Shown piece after piece: positions 1 to 6,356 of a stretch of 7,566 bases of DNA. The notes beneath the pieces were generated by a model. The model saw nothing but the letters and a program-made list of their open reading frames with translations, had not been told where the DNA came from and made no database searches. This DNA is from a bacterium (GTDB lineage: Bacteria; Desulfobacterota; Deferrisomatia; Deferrisomatales; BM512), in contig SRXB01000094.1 in the NCBI GenBank assembly GCA_009724975.1, positions 1 through 7,566 on the forward strand, read 5' to 3'. The position numbers and the translations under genes are program-made. Positions within the stretch are counted from its first letter, which is position 1. Each line of letters begins with the position of its first letter.

Positions 1-403
1 TAAGGTGCGCCCTCGCGCCCGCCACGTGGCAATAAAACTGCCCCTTGTCGTCGCTTGCGCCGCGCGCGTAGAGCTTTCCCCCCTCAATCCACGGCTCGAA
101 GGGCTCGCCGCTCCAGCCGTCAGTCTTGGCGGCGGGCTGGACGTCGTAATGGCCGTAAATCAAAACGGTCGGCGCGCCGGTTTTTTTTTGCCAGCGGGCC
201 AAAACCGCGGGGTGGCCGCCAGTCTCCTCCACCGAAGCCTCGAAACCGTCTTCGGCGAATTTTTCAGCGATGAAAGAGGCGCAGGCGCGAAGGTCCGGCG
301 CGAAAGCGCTGTCGGCGCTCACCGAGGGCATCCTAAGCACCTCCACCAGTTCGTCTATCAGCGCCTTTTCGCCCAAGCCAAGGGCGTTGAGAACCTTTTC
401 CAT
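1..403 (-). CDS. M20-family metallodipeptidase (N-terminal 134 residues, runs off left edge)
   Basis: This gene starts at an ATG (401-403) and continues beyond base 1. The 134 visible residues are the beginning of a zinc-dependent M20 peptidase (ArgE/DapE/dipeptidase clan). The segment VLIYGHYDVQP (80-90) holds the first metal-ligand histidine (85) and catalytic aspartate (87). It is followed by DGWSGEPFEPWIEGGKLYARG (95-115) and ASDDKGQ (116-122), whose aspartate bridges the two metal ions in the family. The DGW..EPF....GKLYARG.SDDKG pattern resembles the dipeptidase/carnosinase subgroup more than DapE or ArgE, but substrate specificity cannot be read from this part. The glutamate general base and the dimerisation domain are outside the window. 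No signal peptide is seen, so it is likely cytosolic. Its AGGA site overlaps the ybaK stop, 5 bases before the ATG. A run of nine A residues in the coding strand (181-189) is in frame. Confidence 0.9.
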   Translation of the reverse strand, partial: MEKVLNALGLGEKALIDELVEVLRMPSVSADSAFAPDLRACASFIAEKFAEDGFEASVEETGGHPAVLARWQKKTGAPTVLIYGHYDVQPAAKTDGWSGEPFEPWIEGGKLYARGASDDKGQFYCHVAGARAHL

Positions 404-408
404 GAAAA

Positions 409-412
409 TCCT
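409..412 (-). promoter_or_regulatory. Shine-Dalgarno site of the M20 peptidase gene overlapping the ybaK stop
   Basis: AGGA shares two bases with the TAG stop of ybaK (411-413) and lies 5 bases before the ATG at 401-403. It supports the chosen start and tight coupling with ybaK. Confidence 0.55.
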
Positions 413-872
413 ATATCGAAAGGTGGGCCGTCCTGGCGGCGAGGGAGCTTTGCACCGCCGAGGCCTTCAAGAAGATTATGAAGCCGCGCCTGCCGCCGTT
501 TATTCCCACGGTGTCGAAGGAGAGAAGCGATTCCTCCATCCAGACCGGCATCGTTTTTTTAGTCCCGAAGGGGCTTATGCCGCCGACAAGATATCCCGTG
601 GCCTTTTGCGCCTCCTCCACCGTCGCCATGCGGGCGGCTTTTGCACCCGCATGGCGGGCAAGGTTTTTTAGCGACATTTCGCGGTCGGCGGGCATCAGGG
701 CAAGGGTAAGGTCTTTGTCCAGCACCGCCACAAGGGTCTTTATCATCGCCTCCGGCGGCCACCCCAGCGCCTCCGAGGCATATTCCGCCCCCTTGACTCG
801 AAAATCGTACTCCCTGCCCTCGTAGGGAATCTTCCGCTCTTCCAAAAAACGCTGGGCGAGTGTGACGGACAC
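411..872 (-). CDS. ybaK: Cys-tRNA(Pro) deacylase, YbaK/EbsC family
   Basis: YbaK-type proteins hydrolyse cysteine mischarged onto tRNA(Pro) by prolyl-tRNA synthetase, a trans-editing quality-control step in the cytosol. The 153-residue product is a single YbaK/aaRS-associated domain of normal length. Diagnostic stretches are MIKTLVAVLDKDLTLALMPA (43-62), whose lysine 45 aligns with the catalytic lysine of the family, SLKNLARHAGAKAARMA (67-83) and GYLVGGISPFGTKKTMPVW (93-111). The GGISPFG element separates YbaK-like deacylases from the ProX and INS-domain editing proteins. The start is a GTG at 870-872, 7 bases after the DUF711 stop, with only a weak AGG site 6 bases upstream. Translation may therefore depend on ribosomes finishing the upstream gene. 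The TAG stop forms part of the Shine-Dalgarno site of the next gene. Deacylases of this family vary in specificity, so the exact mischarged tRNA substrate is inferred. Confidence 0.92.
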   Translation of the reverse strand: MSVTLAQRFLEERKIPYEGREYDFRVKGAEYASEALGWPPEAMIKTLVAVLDKDLTLALMPADREMSLKNLARHAGAKAARMATVEEAQKATGYLVGGISPFGTKKTMPVWMEESLLSFDTVGINGGRRGFIIFLKASAVQSSLAARTAHLSI

Positions 873-879
873 GGGAAAC

Positions 880-2244
880 CTAGTTGCGGAGGCCCTGGAG
901 CGGCGCGGGTATGCGTCCGCCGCGCCGGATGAACCCCTCGGCGCTCACCTTGCTGACCGGCATTACGGGAGCCTCCCCCAAAAGCCCGCCGAAACGAACC
1001 ATCTCGCCGACCTTCTTGCCCGGGGCGGGAATTATGCGCACCGCCGTGGTTTTGTTGTTGGCGACGCCGATCGCCATCTCGTCGGCGATTATTCCGGCCA
1101 AGGTCTCGGCGCTGGTGTCGCCAGGGACGGCGACCATGTCGAGCCCCACGGAGCAGACGGCGGTCATCGCTTCGAGCTTTTCGATGGTTATCGCGCCCTC
1201 GCAGGCGGCGCGTATCATCGCGGCGTCCTCGCTAACGGGGATGAAGGCGCCGGAGAGGCCGCCGACGGAGGAGGAGGCGAAGGAACCGCCTTTTTTGACG
1301 GCATCGTTGAGCATCATGAGGGCGGCGGTGGAGCCGGGCGCTCCCGCCCTGCCGAGCCCCATAACCTCAAGAATCTGGGCGACCGAATCGCCCTCCGCCG
1401 GAGTGGGGGCGAGGGAGAGGTCGAGTATGCCGAAGCTGACCCCGAGCCTTCTGGCCATTTCCCTGCCGACAAGTTCGCCCGCGCGGGTTATCTTGAAGGC
1501 GGTTTTCTTTATGGTTTCGGCCACTTCGCCCAGGTTCGCCTTGGGGCCGAGCTTTTCCAGCGCCCTCCTTACGGTGCCGGGGCCGGAGACGCCGACCAGT
1601 ATCGCGTTTTCCGGCTCTCCCGGGCCGAAGAATGCTCCGGCCATGAAGGGGTTGTCCTCCACCGCGTTGGCGAAGATGACGAGCTTGGCGCAGCCAAGAC
1701 CGTCGTCCTTGGCGGTGGCCTCGGCGGTTTCCTTGAGTATGCGGCCCATCATGTGGCAGGCGTCGATATTTATGCCTGTGCGCAGCGAGGCCACCGAAAC
1801 CGAGGAGCAAAGCCGCTCGGTGGTTGACAAGACCTTGGGGAGCGAGGCGATTAGCGCCTTGTCCACGTCGGTCTCCCCCTTGTGGACGAGGGCGGAAAAG
1901 CCGCCGACGAAATTTACCCCCACATCGCGCGCCGCCTCGTCTATGGCGACGGCGATATCAAGGAAAGCCTCCGGCTCCCTGGTGGGCACAACCATGGCCA
2001 GCGGGGTGAGGCTTATGCGGGTGTTTACTATTGGCAGGCCGTACTGCGCCTCTATGTCCAGAGCGGTAGAGCGCAGTTTTTCCGCCTTTCTGCGCATCTT
2101 TTCGCCTATTTTACGTCCGCAGGCCTTTATGTCGGGGTCCGAGCAGTCCCAGAGCGAGAGCCCAAGGGTGACGGTGCGTATATCCAGCTTTTCGTAGGCG
2201 ATCATACCTACTGTTTCGTAGATTTCCTCGGGGGAGAATTTCAT
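880..2244 (-). CDS. DUF711 / UPF0210 (PFL-like) family protein of unknown function
   Basis: This 454-residue protein is full length for the UPF0210/DUF711 family. Recognisable blocks are IRTVTLGLSLWDC (22-34), YGLPIVNTRISLTPLAMV (68-85), RLCSSVSVASLRTGINIDAC (144-163), ILVGVSGPGTVRRALE (215-230), the glycine-rich RAGAPGSTAALMMLNDAVKKGG (299-320) with SVGGLSGAFIPVSED (326-340), and the C-terminal GGRIPAPLQGLRN (442-454). The family is described as having a barrel fold related to pyruvate formate-lyase type enzymes, but I see no glycyl-radical motif and no catalytic role is established. Cysteines at 34, 42, 146 and 163 stand out in conserved-looking blocks. No signal peptide or membrane segment is evident, so it is probably cytosolic. 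The ATG is preceded by AAAGGGG with a 5-base spacer, overlapping the ACT gene stop. Its TAG stop is 7 bases before the ybaK start. Assigning a reaction would be speculation. Confidence 0.93.
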   Translation of the reverse strand: MKFSPEEIYETVGMIAYEKLDIRTVTLGLSLWDCSDPDIKACGRKIGEKMRRKAEKLRSTALDIEAQYGLPIVNTRISLTPLAMVVPTREPEAFLDIAVAIDEAARDVGVNFVGGFSALVHKGETDVDKALIASLPKVLSTTERLCSSVSVASLRTGINIDACHMMGRILKETAEATAKDDGLGCAKLVIFANAVEDNPFMAGAFFGPGEPENAILVGVSGPGTVRRALEKLGPKANLGEVAETIKKTAFKITRAGELVGREMARRLGVSFGILDLSLAPTPAEGDSVAQILEVMGLGRAGAPGSTAALMMLNDAVKKGGSFASSSVGGLSGAFIPVSEDAAMIRAACEGAITIEKLEAMTAVCSVGLDMVAVPGDTSAETLAGIIADEMAIGVANNKTTAVRIIPAPGKKVGEMVRFGGLLGEAPVMPVSKVSAEGFIRRGGRIPAPLQGLRN

Positions 2245-2249
2245 GGTAG

Positions 2250-2254
2250 CCCCT
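2250..2254 (-). promoter_or_regulatory. Shine-Dalgarno site of the DUF711 gene
   Basis: AGGGG directly follows the TAA stop of the ACT gene (2255-2257) and sits 5 bases before the DUF711 ATG. The only intergenic bases between this pair are the binding site and its spacer, which fits coordinated translation of the two partners. Confidence 0.6.
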
Positions 2255-2551
2255 TTACACGCGGTGCATGTACTGGAAAACCTCGGCGTCGTGGACGGTT
2301 ACGCTAAGGCCCATTGGATCCATCACCTCGGTGAGCTTTCCGTGTATCTGCGGCAGGCTCAAGGCCGAACCGGCTATGTCGGCCATCATCGTCATGGCGA
2401 AGACGTCGCCCGCGAAGACCTTTTGGTTTATGTCCTCGATGTTGACGCAGTTGTCGGCCAAAACGGTAGCCACGCGGGCAACTATGCCCACCTGGTCGCG
2501 TCCAATCACCGCTATTACTATCTTTTTGCCTTTTTTCGGCATCTGGCACAT
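2255..2551 (-). CDS. Small ACT-domain protein, UPF0237 family
   Basis: This 98-residue protein is essentially a single ACT domain (about residues 8-85) with a basic KKGKK N terminus. The first strand and loop read IVIAVIGRDQVGIVARVATVLADNCVNIEDINQ (starting at residue 11), with the GxDxxGIVA-type ligand-loop pattern of GcvR-like and UPF0237 ACT proteins. ACT domains usually bind amino acids or other small ligands and often regulate a partner enzyme; no ligand can be read here. The ATG at 2549-2551 was chosen because an AAGGGAG Shine-Dalgarno site lies 7 bases upstream. A TTG at 2573-2575, overlapping cbiH, would add 8 residues but is less well supported. The conserved domain would also be intact from an ATG at 2540-2542. 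The gene is followed after 10 bases by the DUF711/UPF0210 gene, its usual genomic partner, which suggests that the two products act together. Confidence 0.9.
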   Translation of the reverse strand: MCQMPKKGKKIVIAVIGRDQVGIVARVATVLADNCVNIEDINQKVFAGDVFAMTMMADIAGSALSLPQIHGKLTEVMDPMGLSVTVHDAEVFQYMHRV

Positions 2552-2558
2552 GCGAATT

Positions 2559-2565
2559 CTCCCTT
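2559..2565 (-). promoter_or_regulatory. Shine-Dalgarno site deciding the ACT-gene start
   Basis: AAGGGAG lies just after the cbiH stop and 7 bases before the ATG at 2549-2551. This is the best-formed ribosome binding site in the window and favours that ATG over the TTG at 2573-2575 and the ATG at 2540-2542. Confidence 0.7.
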
Positions 2566-2567
2566 GA

Positions 2568-3302
2568 TCAATCAATTCCGTAACCCCTCGGCGTCACCAT
2601 GCGTCCGCCGAGGTTTTTGGTAGTGCTGTTTCCGATTATCACCACGCTCATCATGTCCACCTTCTCGAAGGGAACGGCGGAGAGTGTGGCCAAAATGACT
2701 TCCTGCCCCTCCCTAAGGGCGTTTTTCACTATTCCCACGGGCGTATGGGGAGGGCGATGGGCTGAAAGAATCTCGCAGGCCCTGGCAAGGTGGGTCACCC
2801 GCTTTTTGGAGCGCGGGTTGTAGAGCGCCACTATGAAATCGCCCTCTGCGGCGGCTTTCAGCCTCTTTTCAATGAGTTCCCAAGGGGTGAGGAGGTCCGA
2901 AAGGGAGATTACCGCAAAATCGGTCATGAGCGGCGCGCCAAGTATGGAGGCCGCGGAGCCTACCGCCGAGACGCCCGGTACTATCTCCAGTTCCACCGCG
3001 CCTTCGGGGTCCATCTTGCCCAATAGCTCTATCACCAGCCCAGCCATGCCGTAAACCCCCGGGTCGCCGGTGCTGACCACCGCCACTTTCTTGCCCGAGA
3101 GGGCCAGCTCGACCGCTTTTTCGCACCGCTCGACCTCTCGGGTCATGCCGGTCGAGAGAACTTCCTTGCCGCGCAACACCTCGCCGAGAAGCTCTATGTA
3201 GTAGCTGTAGCCCACCACCACGTCAGCCTCGCCGAGGGCGTCGAGGGCCCGTTGTGTCATGTGTTCGGGCGAGCCCGGGCCTATGCCTACGACAAAAATC
3301 AT
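2568..3302 (-). CDS. cbiH: Cobalt-precorrin-3 C17-methyltransferase (ring contraction) CbiH
   Basis: CbiH methylates C17 and drives contraction of the macrocycle, turning cobalt-factor III / cobalt-precorrin-3 into cobalt-precorrin-4. The 244-residue product is a standard-length tetrapyrrole methylase. It shows VVGIGPGSPEHMTQRA (4-19), the CbiH/CobJ-type VVVGYSYYIELL (28-39), STGMTREVERCEKAVELA (50-67), VVSTGDPGVYGMAGLV (75-90), IVPGVSAVGSAASILGAPL (107-125), SLSDLLTPWELIEKRL (133-148) and FIVALYNPRSKKR (156-168). The VxGYxxY and YNPRSKKR stretches are characteristic of the C17 enzyme. The ATG start overlaps the cbiG stop (ATGA), with a GGAG site about 8 bases upstream. It is the last recognisable cobalamin gene in the operon; an ACT-domain gene follows 16 bases after its stop. 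No ferredoxin-like or other fused C-terminal domain is present, unlike some longer CbiH homologues. Confidence 0.96.
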   Translation of the reverse strand: MIFVVGIGPGSPEHMTQRALDALGEADVVVGYSYYIELLGEVLRGKEVLSTGMTREVERCEKAVELALSGKKVAVVSTGDPGVYGMAGLVIELLGKMDPEGAVELEIVPGVSAVGSAASILGAPLMTDFAVISLSDLLTPWELIEKRLKAAAEGDFIVALYNPRSKKRVTHLARACEILSAHRPPHTPVGIVKNALREGQEVILATLSAVPFEKVDMMSVVIIGNSTTKNLGGRMVTPRGYGID

Positions 3303-4363
3303 CTATCTTTCTCCACTGGCGGGAGGGCGACCGCCGCCGTCCACGTCCCGCCGGATTTTTTTTCCATCAAAAGTTTTCCGCCGCTTGCAAAAAGCGCCGC
3401 CGCCTCGCAAACGGAGGGCGTTCCCACCGCCTCCCTAACCCTTGCGGAGGGGTTTGGGGTCTTCACGGCTTCAAGCTCCTTCGCCGAAAAGGTTATGAAC
3501 TCAACCCCTAGCCTTTCGGCGAGGTCTAAAAGGGCTTTTTCCCCGCGCTTGGCGTCGACGCTGTAAAGGGCTTTTACGCTCTGGCCACAGAGCCCCGCTT
3601 CGTCCAAGGCGCCCAAAACCCCCTCACACACGGCACTTGGGTCCGCATCCAGCCTGCAGCCCGCGCCCATATAAAGGACCTTGGGCCGCAAGTAAAGCGC
3701 GTCCAGCGGCAAAATCCTGAAGGTAAGCGCCGCGACCGCCCCGCGAAAGGAGCAGGCCTCGGCCAGCGAGTCCGTTACCAGGTCGAAGTGGGGAAAGATA
3801 TCCGAATAACGGCTAAAATCAAGTCCTTCCTCAATGTAAAGACAAGCCGGATCGGCGTTGGCGAAGGCCCCGTTCAGGTCGGCGACCCGCTTTTTCCCCT
3901 CCAGCGAAAGTCCCTTCTCCCTTGCCCAAACCTCAATGGCGGGCTTTTGCGCGCAATCGGTCGCGGTGGTTATAACCGGCGTCATGCCGCACTTGCGGGA
4001 GATTTCAAGGGAGAGCTCGTTGGCCCCGCCCAGATGTCCGGCAAGGAGAGGGACGGCGAAAAGCCCCTTGGTGTCTACCAAAACCACCGGCGGGTCTTCA
4101 TATTTGGACTTTAGAAGCGGGGCGATTGAGCGGACGGCTATTCCGGCGGCCATCACCAGAATCAGCCCCGCGCTCTTCCCCCAAAGCTCCTCCACAAGGC
4201 CGGCGACGGGTTTTGAAAAACCCTTTGCCCCCTCGACGCAAAACCGCTCAGGCGCGTAAACCTCCGCGCCGGTGGCCGCGCCGATTTTCAGCGCCGCCAA
4301 AGCCCCCATTTTAGTGAGGGTTATCGCGTGAAGCCTTTTTTCGCCGGTTTTACCTCGGTTCAA
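3299..4363 (-). CDS. cbiG: Cobalt-precorrin-5A hydrolase CbiG
   Basis: CbiG opens the delta-lactone ring of cobalt-precorrin-5A and releases the two-carbon fragment as acetaldehyde, a step found only in the anaerobic B12 pathway. The open frame extends upstream to about 4654, but that part overlaps cbiF and does not look like protein. The TTG at 4361-4363 is the only usual start codon close ahead of the family's first strand (HAITLTKMGALAALKIG, about 12-28). It has an AAGGGGG site 4 bases upstream and shares the TTGA overlap with the cbiF stop, so I chose it. This gives 354 residues, a normal CbiG length. The N-terminal domain carries ILVMAAGIAVRSIAPLLKSK (68-87) and LLAGHLGGANELS (106-118). 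A variable middle part follows. The C-terminal CbiG domain (about 228-350) starts at VLYMGAGCR and includes KALYSVDAKRGEKAL (264-278) and GTPSVCEAAAL (314-324). The TGA stop overlaps the cbiH ATG (ATGA, 3299-3302). Confidence 0.95.
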   Translation of the reverse strand: MNRGKTGEKRLHAITLTKMGALAALKIGAATGAEVYAPERFCVEGAKGFSKPVAGLVEELWGKSAGLILVMAAGIAVRSIAPLLKSKYEDPPVVLVDTKGLFAVPLLAGHLGGANELSLEISRKCGMTPVITTATDCAQKPAIEVWAREKGLSLEGKKRVADLNGAFANADPACLYIEEGLDFSRYSDIFPHFDLVTDSLAEACSFRGAVAALTFRILPLDALYLRPKVLYMGAGCRLDADPSAVCEGVLGALDEAGLCGQSVKALYSVDAKRGEKALLDLAERLGVEFITFSAKELEAVKTPNPSARVREAVGTPSVCEAAALFASGGKLLMEKKSGGTWTAAVALPPVEKDR

Positions 4364-5145
4364 CCTTCCCCCTTGCGATAACCGTGGGTAAAGGAGGAAT
4401 CGTAAAGTTTTGAGCGCGAAAAACCGCTGCCCAGTATGCGCGGCCCTAGGGGGTCGCCGACTATTATCATCGACTGCTTGACGAAACCGGCCTTCTCGAC
4501 CTTTTGGGCTATATCCACAAGGGTGCCTGAAACTTGCGACTGGTCGGGCCACCCCGCGCGGGAAACTACGGCGGCGGGAGTCTCGGGGGAACGACCCCCC
4601 TGAAGGAATTTTTGCACCACCTCGAAAATGCGGTCCACCGAGAGAAAAACGCAAATGGTGGCCCCCGTGGCGGCGAGCTTTTCCAGAGACTCCCCCTCCG
4701 GCACTCCGGTGCGCCCAGCCATGCGGGTGAAAATCACCGTCTGGCTCATCTCGGGCAGCGTCAACTGCGCCTTTAGCGCCGCGGCGGAGGCGAAAGCGCT
4801 TGAAACGCCGGGAATCACAGCCGTTTCAACCCCCTCGGCCTCAAGGGGAACCATCTGCTCCATAATCGCGCCGTAAAGGGAGGGGTCGCCGGTATGGAGG
4901 CGAACCACGGTTTTTCCGGCTCCGGCGGCATCCAGGCAGACCTTCGTGGTTTCATCAAGGCTCATCGAGGCGGTGTCGAAGATTTCTCGCGCCTTCGACG
5001 CGAATTCAAGCAAAGCGGGGTTGACGAGGCTTCCCGCGTAGAGCACCACATCGGCCTCCTCAAGCGCCTTTTTACCTTTCAGCGTGATAAGTTCGGGATC
5101 GCCGGGCCCTGCCCCGACGAAAATCACCTTTCCTCGCAACTTCAA
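4360..5145 (-). CDS. cbiF: Cobalt-precorrin-4 C11-methyltransferase CbiF
   Basis: CbiF transfers a methyl group from S-adenosylmethionine to C11 of cobalt-precorrin-4. The 261-residue product is of normal length for this tetrapyrrole methylase family. It shows the GAGPGDPELITLKG loop (11-24), VVLYAGSLVNP (33-43), the VRLHTGDPSLYGAI SAM-binding motif (81-94), IPGVSSAFASAA (111-122) and TRMAGRTGVPEGE (140-152). The combination GAGPGDPELIT with YAGSLVNP distinguishes CbiF/CobM from CbiH and CbiL. The start given is a TTG whose bases overlap the cbiET stop (TTGA, 5142-5145). A second in-frame TTG at 5137-5139 sits 6 bases after the AGGAAGGA Shine-Dalgarno tract, and a GTG at 5125-5127 lies just before the first beta strand. 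The true N terminus could therefore be 2 or 6 residues shorter. There is no in-frame ATG near the start. The TGA stop again overlaps the next gene in TTGA. Confidence 0.95.
   Translation of the reverse strand: MKLRGKVIFVGAGPGDPELITLKGKKALEEADVVLYAGSLVNPALLEFASKAREIFDTASMSLDETTKVCLDAAGAGKTVVRLHTGDPSLYGAIMEQMVPLEAEGVETAVIPGVSSAFASAAALKAQLTLPEMSQTVIFTRMAGRTGVPEGESLEKLAATGATICVFLSVDRIFEVVQKFLQGGRSPETPAAVVSRAGWPDQSQVSGTLVDIAQKVEKAGFVKQSMIIVGDPLGPRILGSGFSRSKLYDSSFTHGYRKGEG
4368..4374 (-). promoter_or_regulatory. Shine-Dalgarno site deciding the cbiG TTG start
   Basis: AAGGGGG inside the last codons of cbiF lies 4 bases before the TTG at 4361-4363. It supports this start over the long spurious upstream extension of the reading frame. 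No ATG, GTG or other TTG lies between this TTG and the first conserved strand of CbiG. Confidence 0.6.
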
Positions 5146-6356
5146 TCCTTCCTGTTCTTTATCTTGACGAGTATCACGGGATTTTCAGCGGCGCGGATAT
5201 TCCCCTCGCCCACCTTTCTTGACCTGCTGAAGGAGAGATCGACCCACTCGCAATCCTTCCCGTTCTCCTTCGCCCACATAATCGCCTCGGCGAAGGTTTC
5301 GGAGAGGACGGCGGAAACGACCACTATCCCGCCCTCCTTCAGTCTTGAGAAGGATTTGTAGAGAATGTATGGAAGCGCGCCGTTTGAGCCGCCTACGAAG
5401 ACCCTGTCCGGCGGAGGCAGGCCATCCAGCGCGTCGGGGGCGGGGCCGTTCGCTATCCAGACCCCCGCCGTGCGAAAGCGCTTGCGGTTCTCCCTGATGT
5501 TCTCAAGGGCGCTCTGCTCCTTTTCAACCGACCACACCTGTATTGAGGGGTTTAAAAGGGCCGCCTCGATGCCCACCGAGCCGGAGCCCGCGCCCACGTC
5601 CCACAGGACCGCCTTGCCGCGAGGAAGCTCCAAAAGCCCCATTATGACGGCCCTTACCGCGGCCTTCGTTATCTTGCCGCCCTCGGAGGCGAACATCGTC
5701 TCCGGAATGCCCGGGCCGAGCGGCCTCGGGTCGGCATCGCCCTGCACCAGAATGACGACGTTGAGATCCGATCCCTCCCAATCGACGAAATCCTCCACAA
5801 GGCCGCGCATCACCGACTCCTCGGGCTGGCCGAGGTCGGAACAGACAATCATCTCAAGGTCGTCCCAGCCTGTTTGCAGCAAAAAGCGGGCGATGCGCGC
5901 CGGGGTGTTGACCGAATCGGTGAAGAGCCCCACCTTCGGCGCGCCAAGAACCTGCGCCAGCTCCTGCAAATCCCTTCCGTGAAGGCTCGCCAGCCTCGCG
6001 TCGGACCAGCTCAGCCCCGCCAGCGCGAAGGCGACCTGCATGGAGGAGACCGCCGGACGTATCACGACTTCGCCCGGTCCGAATTTTTTCAACAGCAATG
6101 CCGCAATGCCGAAAAACGCAGGGTCGCCTGAAGCGAGGAAAACCGCGTTGGCCGAGGGGTCGCCCGCGAGATTCGCGGCTATCTCGGAAATCTTTCCGTC
6201 GAGCGGGAGGATGTCGTGAGCGATATTCACGACAAGTGGCCTGTGCCGCTCCGAGGCGAAAACCATCTTCGCTTCGCCGATTATACGCTGGGTGTCCAGA
6301 TCGAGCTTTTTGCAGCCCGGATGCACCCCTATTACCCAAATCCTCGTCTTTTTCAT
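5142..6356 (-). CDS. cbiET: Fused cobalt-precorrin-7 C5-methyltransferase / cobalt-precorrin-6B C15-methyltransferase (decarboxylating), CbiET
   Basis: This 404-residue bifunctional enzyme is arranged like CobL. The N-terminal CbiE domain (about 1-205) is a tetrapyrrole methylase with the FLASGDPAFFGIA substrate/SAM motif (73-85), the RPAVSSMQVAF stretch (100-110) and HGRDLQEL (126-133). The C-terminal CbiT domain (about 222-402) is a Rossmann-type SAM methyltransferase with the LWDVGAGSGSVGIEAA SAM-binding loop (251-266), the acidic SVEKE strand end (276-280) and the DRVFVGGSNG motif (317-326). Together they add methyl groups at C5 and C15 and decarboxylate the C12 acetate side chain on the way to cobalt-precorrin-8. 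The N-terminal loop reads VIGVHPG, whereas related methylases usually have a GxGPG loop. The ATG immediately follows the cbiD stop, with an AAGG site about 4 bases upstream. The TGA stop overlaps the cbiF start in TTGA. The fusion itself is well known in many bacteria. Confidence 0.96.
   Translation of the reverse strand: MKKTRIWVIGVHPGCKKLDLDTQRIIGEAKMVFASERHRPLVVNIAHDILPLDGKISEIAANLAGDPSANAVFLASGDPAFFGIAALLLKKFGPGEVVIRPAVSSMQVAFALAGLSWSDARLASLHGRDLQELAQVLGAPKVGLFTDSVNTPARIARFLLQTGWDDLEMIVCSDLGQPEESVMRGLVEDFVDWEGSDLNVVILVQGDADPRPLGPGIPETMFASEGGKITKAAVRAVIMGLLELPRGKAVLWDVGAGSGSVGIEAALLNPSIQVWSVEKEQSALENIRENRKRFRTAGVWIANGPAPDALDGLPPPDRVFVGGSNGALPYILYKSFSRLKEGGIVVVSAVLSETFAEAIMWAKENGKDCEWVDLSFSRSRKVGEGNIRAAENPVILVKIKNRKD
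5146..5153 (-). promoter_or_regulatory. Shine-Dalgarno tract for cbiF
   Basis: AGGAAGGA sits at the end of cbiET and directly abuts the TTG at 5143-5145. Its 5' AGG is 5 bases from that TTG, while its 3' AAGGA is 6 bases from the second TTG at 5137-5139. The tandem site could serve either start, which leaves the exact N terminus of CbiF open. Confidence 0.6.

Noticed and set aside
5..481. Plus-strand frames opposite the M20 peptidase gene (5-481, 55-273)
   Set aside because: They are arginine-rich shadow frames. The minus strand encodes an unmistakable M20 N terminus with metal-binding motifs.
862..2197. Long plus-strand open frames (862-1827 and 884-2197) opposite the DUF711 gene
   Set aside because: Their translations are low-complexity Gly/Arg/Ala/Ser/Pro-rich sequence without family motifs. 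They are mirror frames of a high-GC gene whose minus-strand product is a clear, full-length family member.
880..2244. DUF711 protein as a true glycyl-radical pyruvate formate-lyase
   Set aside because: It is much shorter than pyruvate formate-lyase and lacks the C-terminal glycyl-radical motif. The PFL label refers only to fold similarity.
4364..4654. N-terminal extension of the cbiG frame to 4654
   Set aside because: It lies inside cbiF in another frame and reads as Arg/Gly/Pro-rich sequence unlike CbiG. Family length and the Shine-Dalgarno site support the TTG at 4361-4363.
5365..5982. Plus-strand 205-codon frame opposite cbiET
   Set aside because: The Ser/Pro/Arg-rich translation has no recognisable domain, and the minus strand there encodes the CbiE and CbiT core motifs.
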